64,000 nt of DNA from Agromyces humatus (GCF_021228295.1 NZ_JAJQPD010000008.1:1-64000); one strand, 5' to 3'; shown: positions 9,526 to 18,128, counted from the first letter of the stretch. Notes: generated by a model not told the origin, from the letters alone. Made by a program: numbers and translations.

Positions 9526-9651
9526 GGTGTTCCGATCAGGTAGGGAAGGAGGTGGGGATGACGCCACGCTGCCGGGCGATGAGGCGTGCCCAAGACAACG
9601 AGCTTAATCCGAGACCCCGGCGCGACTGCCCGCCGGCGGTAGCATGCCGAC

Positions 9652-10536
9652 ATGGGGGAGACGCCGGTCGCGGCATCCGTTGCCATCGACGAGCCGCCGC
9701 GCGCGCGCCGGTTCTCGCTGAACGCCGCGCTCGACGGATTCTTCTTCGTGTTCGCCGGCGTCGCCTCGGTGTGGCTCGCGTGGCTCGTGCTCACCGAGTC
9801 GTTCGGCTTCGGCTGGTGGGGCATCGCGTTCTTCGTGGTGTTCTGGCTCGTGCTCGCGTACCTCGTACTCCCGCGGTTGCACCGCATCCTCACCACGATC
9901 TACGTGCCCGACTACTTCATCGGCCGTGCCCGCACCAGTGACGGCCTGCTGGGCGACCCGGTGAATCTCGCGGTCGACGGGCCCGAGGCATCCGTGCACG
10001 CGGCGATGCTCGCCGCCGGCTGGACCCGCGCCGACGACCTGTCGCTCGCCTCGAGTTGGCGCATCGTGACCTCGACCGTCACCCGCATGAGCTACGACGA
10101 AGCGCCGGTGAGCCCGCTGTTCCTGTTCGGGCGGCAGCAGGACTTCGCCTACCAGCAGGAGGTCGAGGGCAACCCGGCCAAGCGCCACCACGTGCGGTTC
10201 TGGCGCACGCCCGACGGCTGGCTGCTGCCGGGTGGGCGCCGGGTCGACTGGCTCGCTGCCGGCACGTTCGACCGGGCCGTCGGCTTCTCGCTGTTCACCC
10301 TGCAGGTCACGCACAAGATCGACGCCGACACCGACGTCGAGCGCGATCACATCGTCGCGACCGTGCTGGGAGGAAACCCCGATGCGCGCGTCCACGTGCT
10401 CGCCGACTTCGCGACCGGGTATCACTCCCGCAACGGCGGCGGGGATTCGATCCGCACCGACGGCGACCTGCCGGTGATCGATGTGTCGGATGTCCCGGCC
10501 GCGCCCGTCGCGCCGGCGCAGGGTGGTGGCGTATGA
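9652..10536 (+). CDS. Membrane protein with LssY-like C-terminal domain
   Basis: The 294-residue protein has a cytoplasmic N-terminus, two hydrophobic segments (about residues 30-50 and 55-78) and a soluble domain. That domain has PVNLAVDG, WTRADDLSLASSW, LFGRQQDFAYQQ and HHVRFWRT blocks typical of the LssY C-terminal family. The function is unknown; in other proteins this domain is attached to a PAP2 phosphatase, which is absent here. Its last codons overlap the next gene in ATGA (10533-10536), so the two are translated together. Confidence 0.75.
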   Translation: MGETPVAASVAIDEPPRARRFSLNAALDGFFFVFAGVASVWLAWLVLTESFGFGWWGIAFFVVFWLVLAYLVLPRLHRILTTIYVPDYFIGRARTSDGLLGDPVNLAVDGPEASVHAAMLAAGWTRADDLSLASSWRIVTSTVTRMSYDEAPVSPLFLFGRQQDFAYQQEVEGNPAKRHHVRFWRTPDGWLLPGGRRVDWLAAGTFDRAVGFSLFTLQVTHKIDADTDVERDHIVATVLGGNPDARVHVLADFATGYHSRNGGGDSIRTDGDLPVIDVSDVPAAPVAPAQGGGV

Positions 10537-11048
10537 ACGTCGACAAGCGTGCGGCGTTCGAGCCGCCGGCCGAGCTCGTGCGGCCCGTGGAGGCGACGCC
10601 CGACATGAAGCGGCCGGGCCCGACCGCAGCCGGGGCCGTGCTCGTGGTGCTGCGCGTGATCGCCGGCATCGTCTGGCTCGTCGCGCTCGCCGCCCAGTGG
10701 GAGCAGGTGCTCGCCGACGACGGCGGCATCGACCCCGAGTCGGCCGAGGGCGTCGCGTCGTACGGGGTGCTCGGGTTCATCCTGGTGGTCGGTGCGGTCG
10801 TGCTGCTCGTGCAGCTGCTGCTCGCGTTCGCGGTGTACCGCGGCAGCAACGCGGCCCGGCTGACCCTCATGATTTTCGCGACGCTCAGCATCGTCGTCTC
10901 GTGGATCGACTACGCCGCCGGTCAGGAGATCACGATCCGCACGACGCTCGTGACGCTCGCGCTCGACATTCTCGTGCTGCTCGCACTGTCTAGCCGTGCG
11001 GCGCGCGCGTACGCGAGGCGGCCGCGCCGCGCGTCGTCGGTCGAGTAG
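10533..11048 (+). CDS. Small integral membrane protein, unknown function
   Basis: The 171-residue protein has four hydrophobic segments: about residues 35-55, 75-98, 105-120 and 130-150 (VTLALDILVLLALSS). No catalytic motif was recognised. It starts in the ATGA overlap with the LssY-domain gene, so the two probably form a membrane complex or at least an operon. The last residues SSVE and the TAG stop come from an intergenic repeat element, so the natural tail may have been altered by it. Confidence 0.7.
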   Translation: MNVDKRAAFEPPAELVRPVEATPDMKRPGPTAAGAVLVVLRVIAGIVWLVALAAQWEQVLADDGGIDPESAEGVASYGVLGFILVVGAVVLLVQLLLAFAVYRGSNAARLTLMIFATLSIVVSWIDYAAGQEITIRTTLVTLALDILVLLALSSRAARAYARRPRRASSVE

Positions 11049-11152
11049 GCGCGCCAGCGCCGTATCGAGATCACGCGACGGGTCTCGATACGCTGGTCTC
11101 GAGACGGCGCTGGCGCGCCTCCTCGACCCGCCGCCTACGTCGCTATTCGACC
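11039..11152. repeat. Intergenic palindromic repeat element, copy 1
   Basis: The element opens with GGTCGAGTAG and closes with CTATTCGACC. Inside, CGCGCCAGCGCC is mirrored by GGCGCTGGCGCG and GTCTCGATACG is present. It supplies the TAG stop of the upstream membrane-protein gene. The rest of the gap, up to 11324, has no recognisable gene. Confidence 0.75.
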
Positions 11153-11324
11153 TGCAGCGTGTGCAGCGCGTCGCTCGCGCTCAACCAGCGTCGGCGCTCG
11201 CCTACGTGACGACTGTGGCGGACGTCGACCCGGTGGCGATGACGGCGGTGCCCAGCTTCACGGTGGTCGTGATGGGCCACGGGGAGTACTCTGACCGCGG
11301 CGACGGGTCTCAGGTTCCCGTCGG

Positions 11325-12011
11325 ATGGGGTGGGCGGTGGCGCGCGCGATCGACATGCTGGTCTGGGCCGCGATCTTCCTGCTGATCGCGGTCGTCCTCG
11401 TGTTCGCGGGCATCCGGGTCGGCACCGATGGTCCGCTCATCGTGACGGGCACCGCGGCCGAGGGCGACACGTTCGAGCTCCGCTACGTCGCGAACCCGTG
11501 GCTCGCCTACCTGCACATCGTTCCCGGCGTCTTCTACCTGATCGGCGCGCCGCTGCAGTTGTGGCGCCGCTTCCGCGAGCGGCATTTCGCGTTCCACCGT
11601 CGGTTCGGACGCGTGCTGCTCACGCTCGGGCTGGTGAGCGGCGTCTTCGCGCTCGGGTTCGGCGTTCCGTTCTCGTACGGCGGCGCGTGGCAGTCGCTCG
11701 CGGCGGCGGTGTTCGGCTCGTGGTTCCTCGTCTCGCTTGCGCTTGCCTATCGCGCCATCCGCGGCGGCGATGTGCGGATGCATCGGCGGTGGATGATCCG
11801 TGCGTTCGCGGTGGGGCTGGGCGTCGGCATGATCCGCATCTGGGTGGGGATCTTCGCCGGGTTCCAGATCCTCTCCCTTGAGGAGAGCTTCGCCCCCGCG
11901 TTCTGGCTCGGGCTCTCGATGCATGTCGTCGCCGGCGAGTTGTGGCTGTGGTGGCGCCCGAACGAGGACGGGCTGCCGCGGCGCGCCGCGCTCGAGCCGG
12001 TGGTCGAGTAG
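11325..12011 (+). CDS. DUF2306-type integral membrane protein
   Basis: The 228-residue protein has about six hydrophobic segments and the family features FHRRFGRVLL and MHRRWMIRAFAVGLG, with histidine/arginine pairs. It resembles the DUF2306 membrane family, whose function is unsettled; a haem-binding or redox role has been suggested from the conserved histidines. The start ATG at 11325 has no strong ribosome site, and an internal ATG at 11355 is possible. The C-terminal VVE and stop come from the next repeat element. Confidence 0.75.
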   Translation: MGWAVARAIDMLVWAAIFLLIAVVLVFAGIRVGTDGPLIVTGTAAEGDTFELRYVANPWLAYLHIVPGVFYLIGAPLQLWRRFRERHFAFHRRFGRVLLTLGLVSGVFALGFGVPFSYGGAWQSLAAAVFGSWFLVSLALAYRAIRGGDVRMHRRWMIRAFAVGLGVGMIRIWVGIFAGFQILSLEESFAPAFWLGLSMHVVAGELWLWWRPNEDGLPRRAALEPVVE

Positions 12012-12137
12012 GCGCGCGAGCGCCGTATCGAGACCTCGTGCGCTGTTCGCGCGACCGGCCCACGGGGTCTCGATTCGCTGGTCTCGAGACGGCGCTGGCG
12101 CGCCTCCTCGACCCACCGCCTCCGTCGCTACTCGGCC
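12002..12137. repeat. Intergenic palindromic repeat element, copy 2
   Basis: Bounded by GGTCGAGTAG and CTACTCGGCC, this copy has the same internal arms as copy 1 (GCGCGCGAGCGCC and GGCGCTGGCGCGCC) plus GTCTCGATTCG. It lies between two convergent genes and provides the TAG stop of both. Confidence 0.75.
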
Positions 12138-13027
12138 GGCGACGCGTGTGCCGCGCACGGCGGCAGGTCGCACGACCCGCACACGACGCGCTCGGTCGTG
12201 CATGAGGCATCCGCGCAGTTCGCCGTTCGGTTCGCTGGTGTGCCGCACACGACGCACGAGCCGATGACCTCGGCGCGGTCGCTGAACTCGATCGCACCGC
12301 GCTTGTCGAACACGTAGAGCGACCCCTGCCAGAGGCCGTCGTCGCCGAACTGTTCGCCGTAGCGCACGATGCCGCCGTCGAGTTGGTAGACCTCGCCGAA
12401 GCCGCGGCTGACCATGAGGCTCGAGAGCACCTCGCAGCGGATGCCGCCCGTGCAGTACGTGACGACCGGGCGCCCCTTGAGGTCGTCGTACTCGCCCGAG
12501 TCGAGGAGTTCCACGAAGTCGCGGGTCGTCTCGACGTCGGGAACGATCGCACCGCGGAACCGGCCGATCGCCGCCTCGAGCGCGTTGCGCCCGTCGAAGA
12601 ATGCGACCTCGTCGCCGCGCTCGGCGACGAGTTCGTGCAGGTCGTCGGGAGAGAGTCGCGTGCCGCCGGCGACCACTCCGTCGTCTCCGACGCGCAGCTC
12701 GCCGGGCGCACCGAACGACACGATCTCGTCGCGCACCTTGACGCTGAGCTTCGGGAAGTCGAGGCTCGCACCGGTGTCGTCGAGGCCGCTGCCGGCGCTC
12801 CACTTGAATTCGATGTTCCTGAATGGGGCATACTCGCGGGTCTTGCGCACATAACGCTTGAGCGCGGTCATCTCGCCGCCGAGGGTGCCGTTCAGCCCGT
12901 GCTGCGAGATGAGGATGCGCCCGCGCAGCCCGAGCGATTCGGCGAGGTCGCGCTGCCACAGCCGCACCGCGTCGGGGTCGGCGAGCGGCGTGAAGGCGTA
13001 GTAGAGCAGGATCTTCGCGAGCGGCAC
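12128..13027 (-). CDS. trhO: tRNA uridine(34) hydroxylase / rhodanese-like protein TrhO
   Basis: The 299-residue protein matches the YceA/TrhO family: an N-terminal acylphosphatase-like domain ([31 protein letters not shown]) and a rhodanese domain whose active-site loop is [11 protein letters not shown]-terminal cysteine-rich tail ([20 protein letters not shown]) looks like a small zinc-binding module. TrhO makes 5-hydroxyuridine at the tRNA wobble position using oxygen. The start is GTG at 13027. The tail ends in SPAE, and the stop codon lies in a repeat element. Confidence 0.92.
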   Translation of the reverse strand: MPLAKILLYYAFTPLADPDAVRLWQRDLAESLGLRGRILISQHGLNGTLGGEMTALKRYVRKTREYAPFRNIEFKWSAGSGLDDTGASLDFPKLSVKVRDEIVSFGAPGELRVGDDGVVAGGTRLSPDDLHELVAERGDEVAFFDGRNALEAAIGRFRGAIVPDVETTRDFVELLDSGEYDDLKGRPVVTYCTGGIRCEVLSSLMVSRGFGEVYQLDGGIVRYGEQFGDDGLWQGSLYVFDKRGAIEFSDRAEVIGSCVVCGTPANRTANCADASCTTERVVCGSCDLPPCAAHASPAE

Positions 13028-13078
13028 CCCGAGATTCTACGAGCGGATGCCGCGTGATTGCCGTGTGCCGCTGCGTCG

Positions 13079-13110
13079 GTCGAGTGGGGCGAAGCGCGCC
13101 TATCGAGACC
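13079..13110. repeat. Partial copy of the intergenic repeat
   Basis: GGTCGAGTGGGGCGAAGCG runs into CTATCGAGACC, matching one arm of the elements at 11039 and 12002 with a decayed centre. It sits in the short gap between divergent genes. Confidence 0.55.
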
Positions 13111-13158
13111 CCTTGTGTTCACGGATCGGCAATACGCTGAGACTGATCGAGGAGGCCG

Positions 13159-13701
13159 ATGATGCTCGACTACGACCCGTACGCAGCGCTGCAGGCGCTG
13201 AAGCCCATGCCGGCATTCACGCTCACGAGCGCCGACTTCGCCGATGGCGACGAGTTGCCGCTGCCGCTTCGCGCGTCCGGGCGCGGCGCCGGCGACCGTT
13301 CACCGCAGTTGTCGTGGTGGGGCTTTCCGGCTGCCACGCAGAGCTTCGCGGTGTCGTGCTTCGACCCCGACGCTCCGAGCGGATCGGGTTGGTGGCACTG
13401 GGCCGTCGCGAACATTCCGGTGACGGTGACGAGTCTCGACGCCGATGCCGGCGAGCCGGGCGGCCTGAAGCTGCCGCACGGCGCTCTCGTGTTGCGCAAC
13501 GAAGACGGCGAGCGCCGGTACGTCGGATCGAGCCCGCCGCCGGCCACCGGCGTGCACCGCTACATCTTCGTCGTGCACGCGCTCGACCGGGCCCGCCTGT
13601 CGATCGATCCCGACGCGACCGCCGCCGTACTCGGCGCGCAGTGCTTCTTCCACGGCCTCGCCCGTGCTGTGCTCACGGGTACCGCGATCCACCCAGACTG
13701 A
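13159..13701 (+). CDS. YbhB/YbcL-family phosphatidylethanolamine-binding-like protein
   Basis: The 180-residue protein carries the bacterial Raf-kinase-inhibitor-like fold with the ligand-pocket blocks DRSPQLSWWGFP, FDPDAPSGSGWWHW and PPATGVHRYIFVVHAL. The physiological ligand in bacteria is not known. Translation starts at one of two adjacent ATGs (13159 or 13162) behind a strong GAGGAGG site at 13149-13155. It appears to be a stand-alone gene. Confidence 0.92.
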   Translation: MMLDYDPYAALQALKPMPAFTLTSADFADGDELPLPLRASGRGAGDRSPQLSWWGFPAATQSFAVSCFDPDAPSGSGWWHWAVANIPVTVTSLDADAGEPGGLKLPHGALVLRNEDGERRYVGSSPPPATGVHRYIFVVHALDRARLSIDPDATAAVLGAQCFFHGLARAVLTGTAIHPD

Positions 13702-13710
13702 GCTCGGCGG

Positions 13711-14850
13711 CTATTCGACCGACGCCGGCCACACCGGGTCGAAGCGCTGCTCGTCGAGCACGCGGGCGACGAGCCCCGGCGGAAGGTCGTGCAGCTCGGG
13801 CGGATTCCACCGCGGCTGCCGGTCCTTGTCGATGACCTGGGCCCTGATGCCCTCGTGCAGGTCGTGCTGCTCGATGAACCAGGTCACCGCGCGGAACTCC
13901 TGCTCGAGCGCGTCCTCGAGTCGCGGCAGCGTGCGCGCCCGTCGCACCGATTCGAGCGTCACCGCCAGCGCGGTCGGCGAGAGCGCCTCGAGTTCGTCGG
14001 CCGCTGCGGCAGCGTAGGCGAACGCGCCAGGGTCGAGCGGATGTCGCGGGAACGCGCTCGACCCGGCATCGGGCCTGCCCTCGGCGAACGCGCGCAGGCG
14101 CGCGATGATCTCGCCGACGGTCGGCGCCGAGTAGCAGGCGTCGACCCAGTCGCGCGCGAGCGCGAGCGCCGACGGCCCAGGGGTCTCGTCGAAGAGCATG
14201 ACGATCTCGGCGGGGGTGCCGGGGTCGGCCCGCTCGGCGAGGGCCTGCAACAGGTGCGGCAGGCGCTCGGAGGGCACGTACGCGTCGGCGAAGCCGGCGT
14301 GCAGCGCGTCGGCGGCGTCCATGGTGCGAGAGTTCAGGGCGAGGTGCACGCCGAGCTCGCCAGGTGTTTTCGCGAGCAGCCACGAACCGCCGACATCGGG
14401 CGTGAACCCGATGCGCGTCTCGGGCATCGCGACACGCGAGCGTTCGGTGACCACGCGGATCGACGCGTGGCCGGCGAGTCCGATGCCGCCGCCCATCGTG
14501 ATGCCGTCCATGATCGCGACGACCGGCTTCGGGTACCGGGCGATCGCCGCGTCGAGACGGTACTCGGTTCGAAAGAACTCGTGCGCCTCGGCATGGGCGT
14601 CATTGGTCGCGTAGCCGTAGAGTTCGCGGACGTCGCCGCCGGCGCAGAACCCGCGCTCGCCGGCACCGTCGAGCACGATGACGCCGACCTCGGTGTCATC
14701 GCGCCAGGCGTCGAAGATCACGGTGAGCGCCCTGATCATCTCGAATGAGAGGGCGTTGAGTGCCTGGGGACGATCGAGCGTGACATGGCCGACACCGTCG
14801 GCGACGGTCGCAGAGATGTGGTCGCTCACGAGTGCCACCGTAGCGCCCAT
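13711..14850 (-). CDS. 3-hydroxyisobutyryl-CoA hydrolase (enoyl-CoA hydratase family)
   Basis: The 379-residue crotonase-fold protein has the oxyanion segment GFCAGGDVRELYG and the IMDGITMGGGIGLAGHASIRV block. GFTPDVGGSWLLAK distinguishes 3-hydroxyisobutyryl-CoA hydrolases from ordinary enoyl-CoA hydratases. The enzyme acts in valine breakdown, releasing 3-hydroxyisobutyrate, a route that ends in propionyl-CoA. The start could be ATG 14850 or GTG 14829; the longer one leaves only 18 bases to the divergent LysE gene. The C-terminal ASVE and stop match the end of the repeat family. Confidence 0.87.
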   Translation of the reverse strand: MGATVALVSDHISATVADGVGHVTLDRPQALNALSFEMIRALTVIFDAWRDDTEVGVIVLDGAGERGFCAGGDVRELYGYATNDAHAEAHEFFRTEYRLDAAIARYPKPVVAIMDGITMGGGIGLAGHASIRVVTERSRVAMPETRIGFTPDVGGSWLLAKTPGELGVHLALNSRTMDAADALHAGFADAYVPSERLPHLLQALAERADPGTPAEIVMLFDETPGPSALALARDWVDACYSAPTVGEIIARLRAFAEGRPDAGSSAFPRHPLDPGAFAYAAAAADELEALSPTALAVTLESVRRARTLPRLEDALEQEFRAVTWFIEQHDLHEGIRAQVIDKDRQPRWNPPELHDLPPGLVARVLDEQRFDPVWPASVE

Positions 14851-14868
14851 CGGGGCTAACCTGCTCAG

Positions 14869-15507
14869 ATGGTGCCAGTCGAGATCCTGTGGGCGTTCGT
14901 GATCGCCTCGGTCGTGCTCATCGTGATTCCCGGTCCGAGCGTGCTGTTCGTGATCGGGCGCTCCCTCGCGCTCGGCCGCCTCGGCGGGCTGCTGAGCGTG
15001 GTCGGCAATGCGATCGGCATGGTGCCGCTCGTCGCCGCGGTCGCACTCGGGGTCGGCGCACTCGTCGCCCAGTCGGTGATCGTCTTCACGATCATCAAGT
15101 TCGTCGGCGCCGCGTACCTCGTCTACCTCGGGGTGCAGGCGATCCGCCATCGCGCCGACGCCGCCGACGCCGTCAACGGGCAGGCGCCGCCGCGCTCGCA
15201 CTGGCGCCAGCTCGGCGAAGGCGTCGTCGTCGGCGTCACGAACCCCAAGACGATCGCGTTCTTCGTGGCGGTGCTGCCGCAGTTCGTGTCGTTCAGCGCC
15301 GGGTCGATCCCGCTGCAGCTCTTCGAGCTCGGCGTCGTGTTCATCGTGCTCGCACTCATCTGCGACTCGGTGTGGGCGCTCGCTGCGAGCGCTGCGCGCG
15401 ACTGGTTCGGCCGTTCCCCGCGTCGAGCCTCCCACCTCGCCGCCACCGGCGGCGTCATGATGATCGGCCTCGGCGGCGTGCTCGCGCTCAGCGGCAACAA
15501 GCACTGA
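14869..15507 (+). CDS. LysE/RhtB-family amino-acid exporter
   Basis: The 212-residue membrane protein has six hydrophobic segments and the family hallmark PGPSVLFVIGRSLALGR after the first helix. GAAYLVYLGVQAIR and GVTNPKTIAFFVAVLPQFV follow. Members export lysine, arginine, homoserine, threonine or related compounds by proton exchange. The substrate cannot be told from the sequence. It is divergent from the 3-hydroxyisobutyryl-CoA hydrolase gene with an 18-base gap, so promoters must overlap the coding starts or transcripts are nearly leaderless. Confidence 0.9.
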   Translation: MVPVEILWAFVIASVVLIVIPGPSVLFVIGRSLALGRLGGLLSVVGNAIGMVPLVAAVALGVGALVAQSVIVFTIIKFVGAAYLVYLGVQAIRHRADAADAVNGQAPPRSHWRQLGEGVVVGVTNPKTIAFFVAVLPQFVSFSAGSIPLQLFELGVVFIVLALICDSVWALAASAARDWFGRSPRRASHLAATGGVMMIGLGGVLALSGNKH

Positions 15508-15520
15508 TCGCCCATTCGCC

Positions 15521-15554
15521 TGTCGAGTAGGCGCGCCAGCACCCTATCGAGACC
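15521..15554. repeat. Partial copy of the intergenic repeat
   Basis: TGTCGAGTAGGCGCGCCAGC followed by CTATCGAGACC, just after the lysE-type gene. It matches one half of the full elements at 11039-11152 and 12002-12137. Confidence 0.6.
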
Positions 15555-15656
15555 CCGCACCAGCGACCCGTCCTCCACACACCCGACCCGCCCCCTCTCC
15601 ATTCCGTGCCCGGCCTTCGCTCGAGGCGCACCGGCGAGACGCCGTAGCCTGCCGGC

Positions 15657-16050
15657 ATGATGCACGTATTCGAGATCGTCGCCGAGCCGGTGCGGCGGCG
15701 CATCATCGAGGTACTCGCGGTCGGCGAGCACACGGTCGGAAACCTGAACGACGTGATCTCCGTCGAGTTCGGGGTATCACGCTCGGCGGTCTGGCATCAC
15801 CTGCGCATTCTTCGCGATGAGCAGGTTGTCACGGTGCGACACGATCTCCAGGAGCGCTGGTACATGCTCGACGAGGAGTTCCTCGAACGACTCGACCACG
15901 CGGGTCGGCGCCCTGTTCCTGCTCTGGGATCACAGGTACGGCTCCAACGTCGGCCGCATGCCCATTCCGCCGGTGACGCCGTCACGCACGCCGCACGCGC
16001 ATCGCGCGGGTCGCAAGGGACTGCGCGGGCGCGACGAATTCGACACGTGA
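15657..16050 (+). pseudogene. ArsR-type winged-helix regulator with a one-base frameshift
   Basis: The frame from 15657 encodes an ArsR-like domain (HVFEIVAEPVRRRIIEVLAV, then FGVSRSAVWHHLRILRDEQV and LQERWYMLDEEFLERLDHA) and then degenerates into arginine/proline-rich nonsense. The next frame continues the expected fold with VGALFLLWDHRYGSNVGR and stops at 16050. Removing one G from the GGG at 15902-15904 joins them into a normal 130-residue regulator. Either the gene is a young pseudogene or the assembly has a homopolymer error. If intact it would be an autonomous repressor; no partner gene is next to it. Confidence 0.65.
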
Positions 16051-16107
16051 GCGCCTGCCTCTACTCCAGCGCGATCATCGAGACACCTCATGACCTGTGC
16101 AGAACCG

Positions 16108-16148
16108 GTATGCCAGTTCCGTCTCAGCGTGAGGGGGAACTGGCATAC
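16108..16148. repeat. 41-base near-perfect hairpin
   Basis: GTATGCCAGTTCC (16108-16120) and GGAACTGGCATAC (16136-16148) are perfect 13-base inverted arms. Inside the loop CTCA-GCG-TGAG forms a second stem. There is no T-tract on either side, so it is not a standard terminator. It lies between the broken arsR gene and sufU in a gap rich in repeats. Confidence 0.75.
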
Positions 16149-16189
16149 GGAATTCGAAGGACCTGGTGCCAGCGCCAGGGCCGGACGCC

Positions 16190-16258
16190 CGAGGAGCCGG
16201 CGGGTCGGCCGGCGCGCCTACGAGGAGCCGGCGGGTGGGCCGGCGCGCCTACTCGACC
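16190..16258. repeat. Tandem 31-base repeat merged with an intergenic repeat end
   Basis: Two copies of a 31-base unit (16190-16220 and 16221-16251), each beginning CGAGGAGCCGGCGGGT and ending GGCGCGCCTA, differ at one position. The second runs into CTCGACC, the repeat-family end that also forms the 3' end of sufU on the opposite strand. Confidence 0.8.
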
Positions 16259-16713
16259 GCCGGGTGCGTCGGCGATCCGGCCTCGGTGAGGCACGCCTCG
16301 AGCGCGACCCAGCCCAGCATCGCGCACTTGACGCGCATGACGTACTTCGAGACGCCGTGGAACGCGATCGCGTCGCCGAGCAGTTCTTCGTCGGGCTCGC
16401 CCTGACCCTGCGAGCGCAGCATGGCCCGGAACCCGTCGATGAGTTCGCGCACCTCATCGACGTCGCGACCGGTGGCGAGCTCGGCGAGTGTCGAGGCCGA
16501 GGCCATCGAGATGCTGCAGCCGTCGCCCTGCCACGCGAGTTCGGCGATGCGAGCATGCGAGTCGTCGAGGCGAATGCGCATGGTCAACTCGTCGCCGCAC
16601 GTCGGGTTGAACTCGTGGTGCTCGGCGTCGGCGTGGTCGAGCGGGCCGTCGCCGTGCCTCGCCCTCGCCTGGTCGAGGATGATCTCTTGGTAGAGCCCCG
16701 AGAGTCCGCTCAT
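16249..16713 (-). CDS. sufU: Fe-S cluster assembly sulfur-transfer protein SufU
   Basis: The 154-residue protein is a SufU-type IscU homologue: LYQEIILDQARARHGDG at the N-terminus, and three cysteines in NPTCGDE, GDGCSIS and VKCAMLGW. These, with the aspartate, bind the zinc that accepts persulfide sulfur from SufS. The start codon overlaps the stop of sufS in ATGA (16710-16713), so the two are co-translated. The C-terminal PTHPAVE ends in a repeat-derived stop. The SufBCD scaffold genes are not in this window. Confidence 0.93.
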   Translation of the reverse strand: MSGLSGLYQEIILDQARARHGDGPLDHADAEHHEFNPTCGDELTMRIRLDDSHARIAELAWQGDGCSISMASASTLAELATGRDVDEVRELIDGFRAMLRSQGQGEPDEELLGDAIAFHGVSKYVMRVKCAMLGWVALEACLTEAGSPTHPAVE

Positions 16714-17993
16714 GCGATGACCGCCGCGGCCGGGGCATCCGAGACGCCGAAGAATCCACGCACGCCGGCGAGCGCGTCGACGAACCGGTCGACCTCGTCG
16801 TCGGTGGTGTACACGTGGGCGCTGGCTCGCGTCGACGCGGTGATGCCGAGTGCGCGGTGAAGGGGCTGCGCACAGTGGTGACCGACGCGCACGATGATGC
16901 CGGCCTCGTCGAGGAACTGGCCGACGTCGTGGGCGTGCACGCCGTCGACCGAGACCGCGACGAGCCCCGCGCGCTCGACGCCGACACCCGGGCCGATGAT
17001 GCGCACTCCGGGCAGCGCCGAGACCCCTTCGACGATGCGCGCGGCGAGCTCGGACTCGTGCCGGGCGATCGCGTCCATGCCGATCGCCTCGAGATACCGC
17101 ACGGCCTCGGCGAGGGCGACCGCCTGCGACACCGGCTGCGTGCCCGCCTCGAAGCGGTGCGGCGACGGCAGGAACTCGGCGGTCTCGAGCGTGACGCGCG
17201 TGATGGTCGATCCGCCGGTACGGGCCGGCGGGAGTACGTCGAGCAGCTCTTCGCGGCCGTAGAGCACGCCGATGCCGTTCGGCCCGAGCATCTTGTGGCC
17301 CGAGAACGCGGCGAAGTCGACGCCCATCGCGCCGAAATCGGTCGGACGGTGCGGCACCGACTGGCACGCGTCGAGCACGACCCGGGCGCCGCGGGCGTGC
17401 GCCAACGACACGACGTCGGCGACGGGTGCGAGGTAGCCCGTGACGTTCGAGACCTCGGCGACGGCGACGATGCGGGTGCGGTCGCCGAGCTCGGCGGCGA
17501 GGTCGTCGATCGACCACAGGCCGTGCCCGTCGACGCGCACCGCACGCAGCCGCGCGCCCGTCTTGGCTGCGAGGCGCTGCCACGGGATCAGGTTGGCGTG
17601 GTGCTCGGCCTCGGTGATAACGATCTCGTCGCCGGGTTCGAGTGCGAGCGAGCGAGCGGATGCCCCTCCGAGCCCCGCGCTCGCGTCGGCGATGCCGAGG
17701 GAGACCATGTTGATGGCGTCGGTGGCGTTCTCGGTCCACACGATCTCGCGCTCGCCGGCGCCGACGAATCGGGCGACGGTGGCCCGGGCGTCTTCGAAGA
17801 GCGTGGTCGAGTGGCCGACCGCCGCGCTCGCGCCGCGGTGGACGGGTGCGAGGTGGTGCTCGAGGTACTCGCGCTCGGCGTCGAGCACCTGGCGCGGTCG
17901 CTGCGAGGTGGCGGCGGAGTCGAGGTACGCGGTGGGGGTGCTGCCGCCGGACGCCCGGTCGAAGGCCGGGAAGTCGCGGCGGAGGTCGCTCAT
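16710..17993 (-). CDS. sufS: Cysteine desulfurase SufS
   Basis: The 427-residue group II desulfurase has the PLP lysine in FAAFSGHKMLGPNGIG, the EAEHHANLIPWQ histidine region and VLDACQSVPH. The catalytic cysteine lies in RVGHHCAQPLHR. It removes sulfur from cysteine as persulfide and passes it to SufU, encoded immediately downstream with a 4-base overlap. Two ATGs six bases apart (17999 and 17993) are possible. The second is preferred because GAAGGG abuts the first with no spacing. Confidence 0.93.
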   Translation of the reverse strand: MSDLRRDFPAFDRASGGSTPTAYLDSAATSQRPRQVLDAEREYLEHHLAPVHRGASAAVGHSTTLFEDARATVARFVGAGEREIVWTENATDAINMVSLGIADASAGLGGASARSLALEPGDEIVITEAEHHANLIPWQRLAAKTGARLRAVRVDGHGLWSIDDLAAELGDRTRIVAVAEVSNVTGYLAPVADVVSLAHARGARVVLDACQSVPHRPTDFGAMGVDFAAFSGHKMLGPNGIGVLYGREELLDVLPPARTGGSTITRVTLETAEFLPSPHRFEAGTQPVSQAVALAEAVRYLEAIGMDAIARHESELAARIVEGVSALPGVRIIGPGVGVERAGLVAVSVDGVHAHDVGQFLDEAGIIVRVGHHCAQPLHRALGITASTRASAHVYTTDDEVDRFVDALAGVRGFFGVSDAPAAAVIA

Positions 17994-18065
17994 GCTCATC
18001 CCTTCAATCGTCCCACGGATGGGTGGGTGTGGGCCGGGAGCGATCAGCCGCCACCGTCAAGCGGT

Positions 18066-18079
18066 CTGTGTATACACAG
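18066..18079. promoter_or_regulatory. GntR operator, distal site
   Basis: CTGTGTATACACAG is a perfect 14-base palindrome centred on TGTATACA, the same core found at 18121-18128. It lies between sufS and the divergent gntR gene, and two spaced sites suggest cooperative binding by the adjacent GntR/FCD regulator. Confidence 0.75.
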
Positions 18080-18099
18080 CAGTGGGGGCGGGGCTCGGA

Positions 18100-18128
18100 T
18101 TGCAACTCAAGCCGCCACAGTGTATACA
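18100..18128 (+). promoter_or_regulatory. Promoter of the gntR-prpDBC operon with embedded operator
   Basis: TTGCAA (18100-18105), a 17-base spacer and TATACA (18123-18128) form a well-spaced sigma-70-type promoter. The -10 box is part of the palindrome TGTATACA (18121-18128), so repressor binding would block the promoter directly. The gntR start codon follows 21 bases later, after an AAGAGGAAGAAGGGG ribosome site. Confidence 0.75.

Noticed and set aside
9526..9651. An iron-box (IdeR/DtxR) before the siderophore-interacting protein gene
   Set aside because: No sequence resembling TTAGGTTAGGCTAACCTAA was seen.
11153..11324. A gene remnant ending RRRWLSASDALHTLQVE on the minus strand
   Set aside because: The frame is short, has no start and stops upstream, and no family was recognised.
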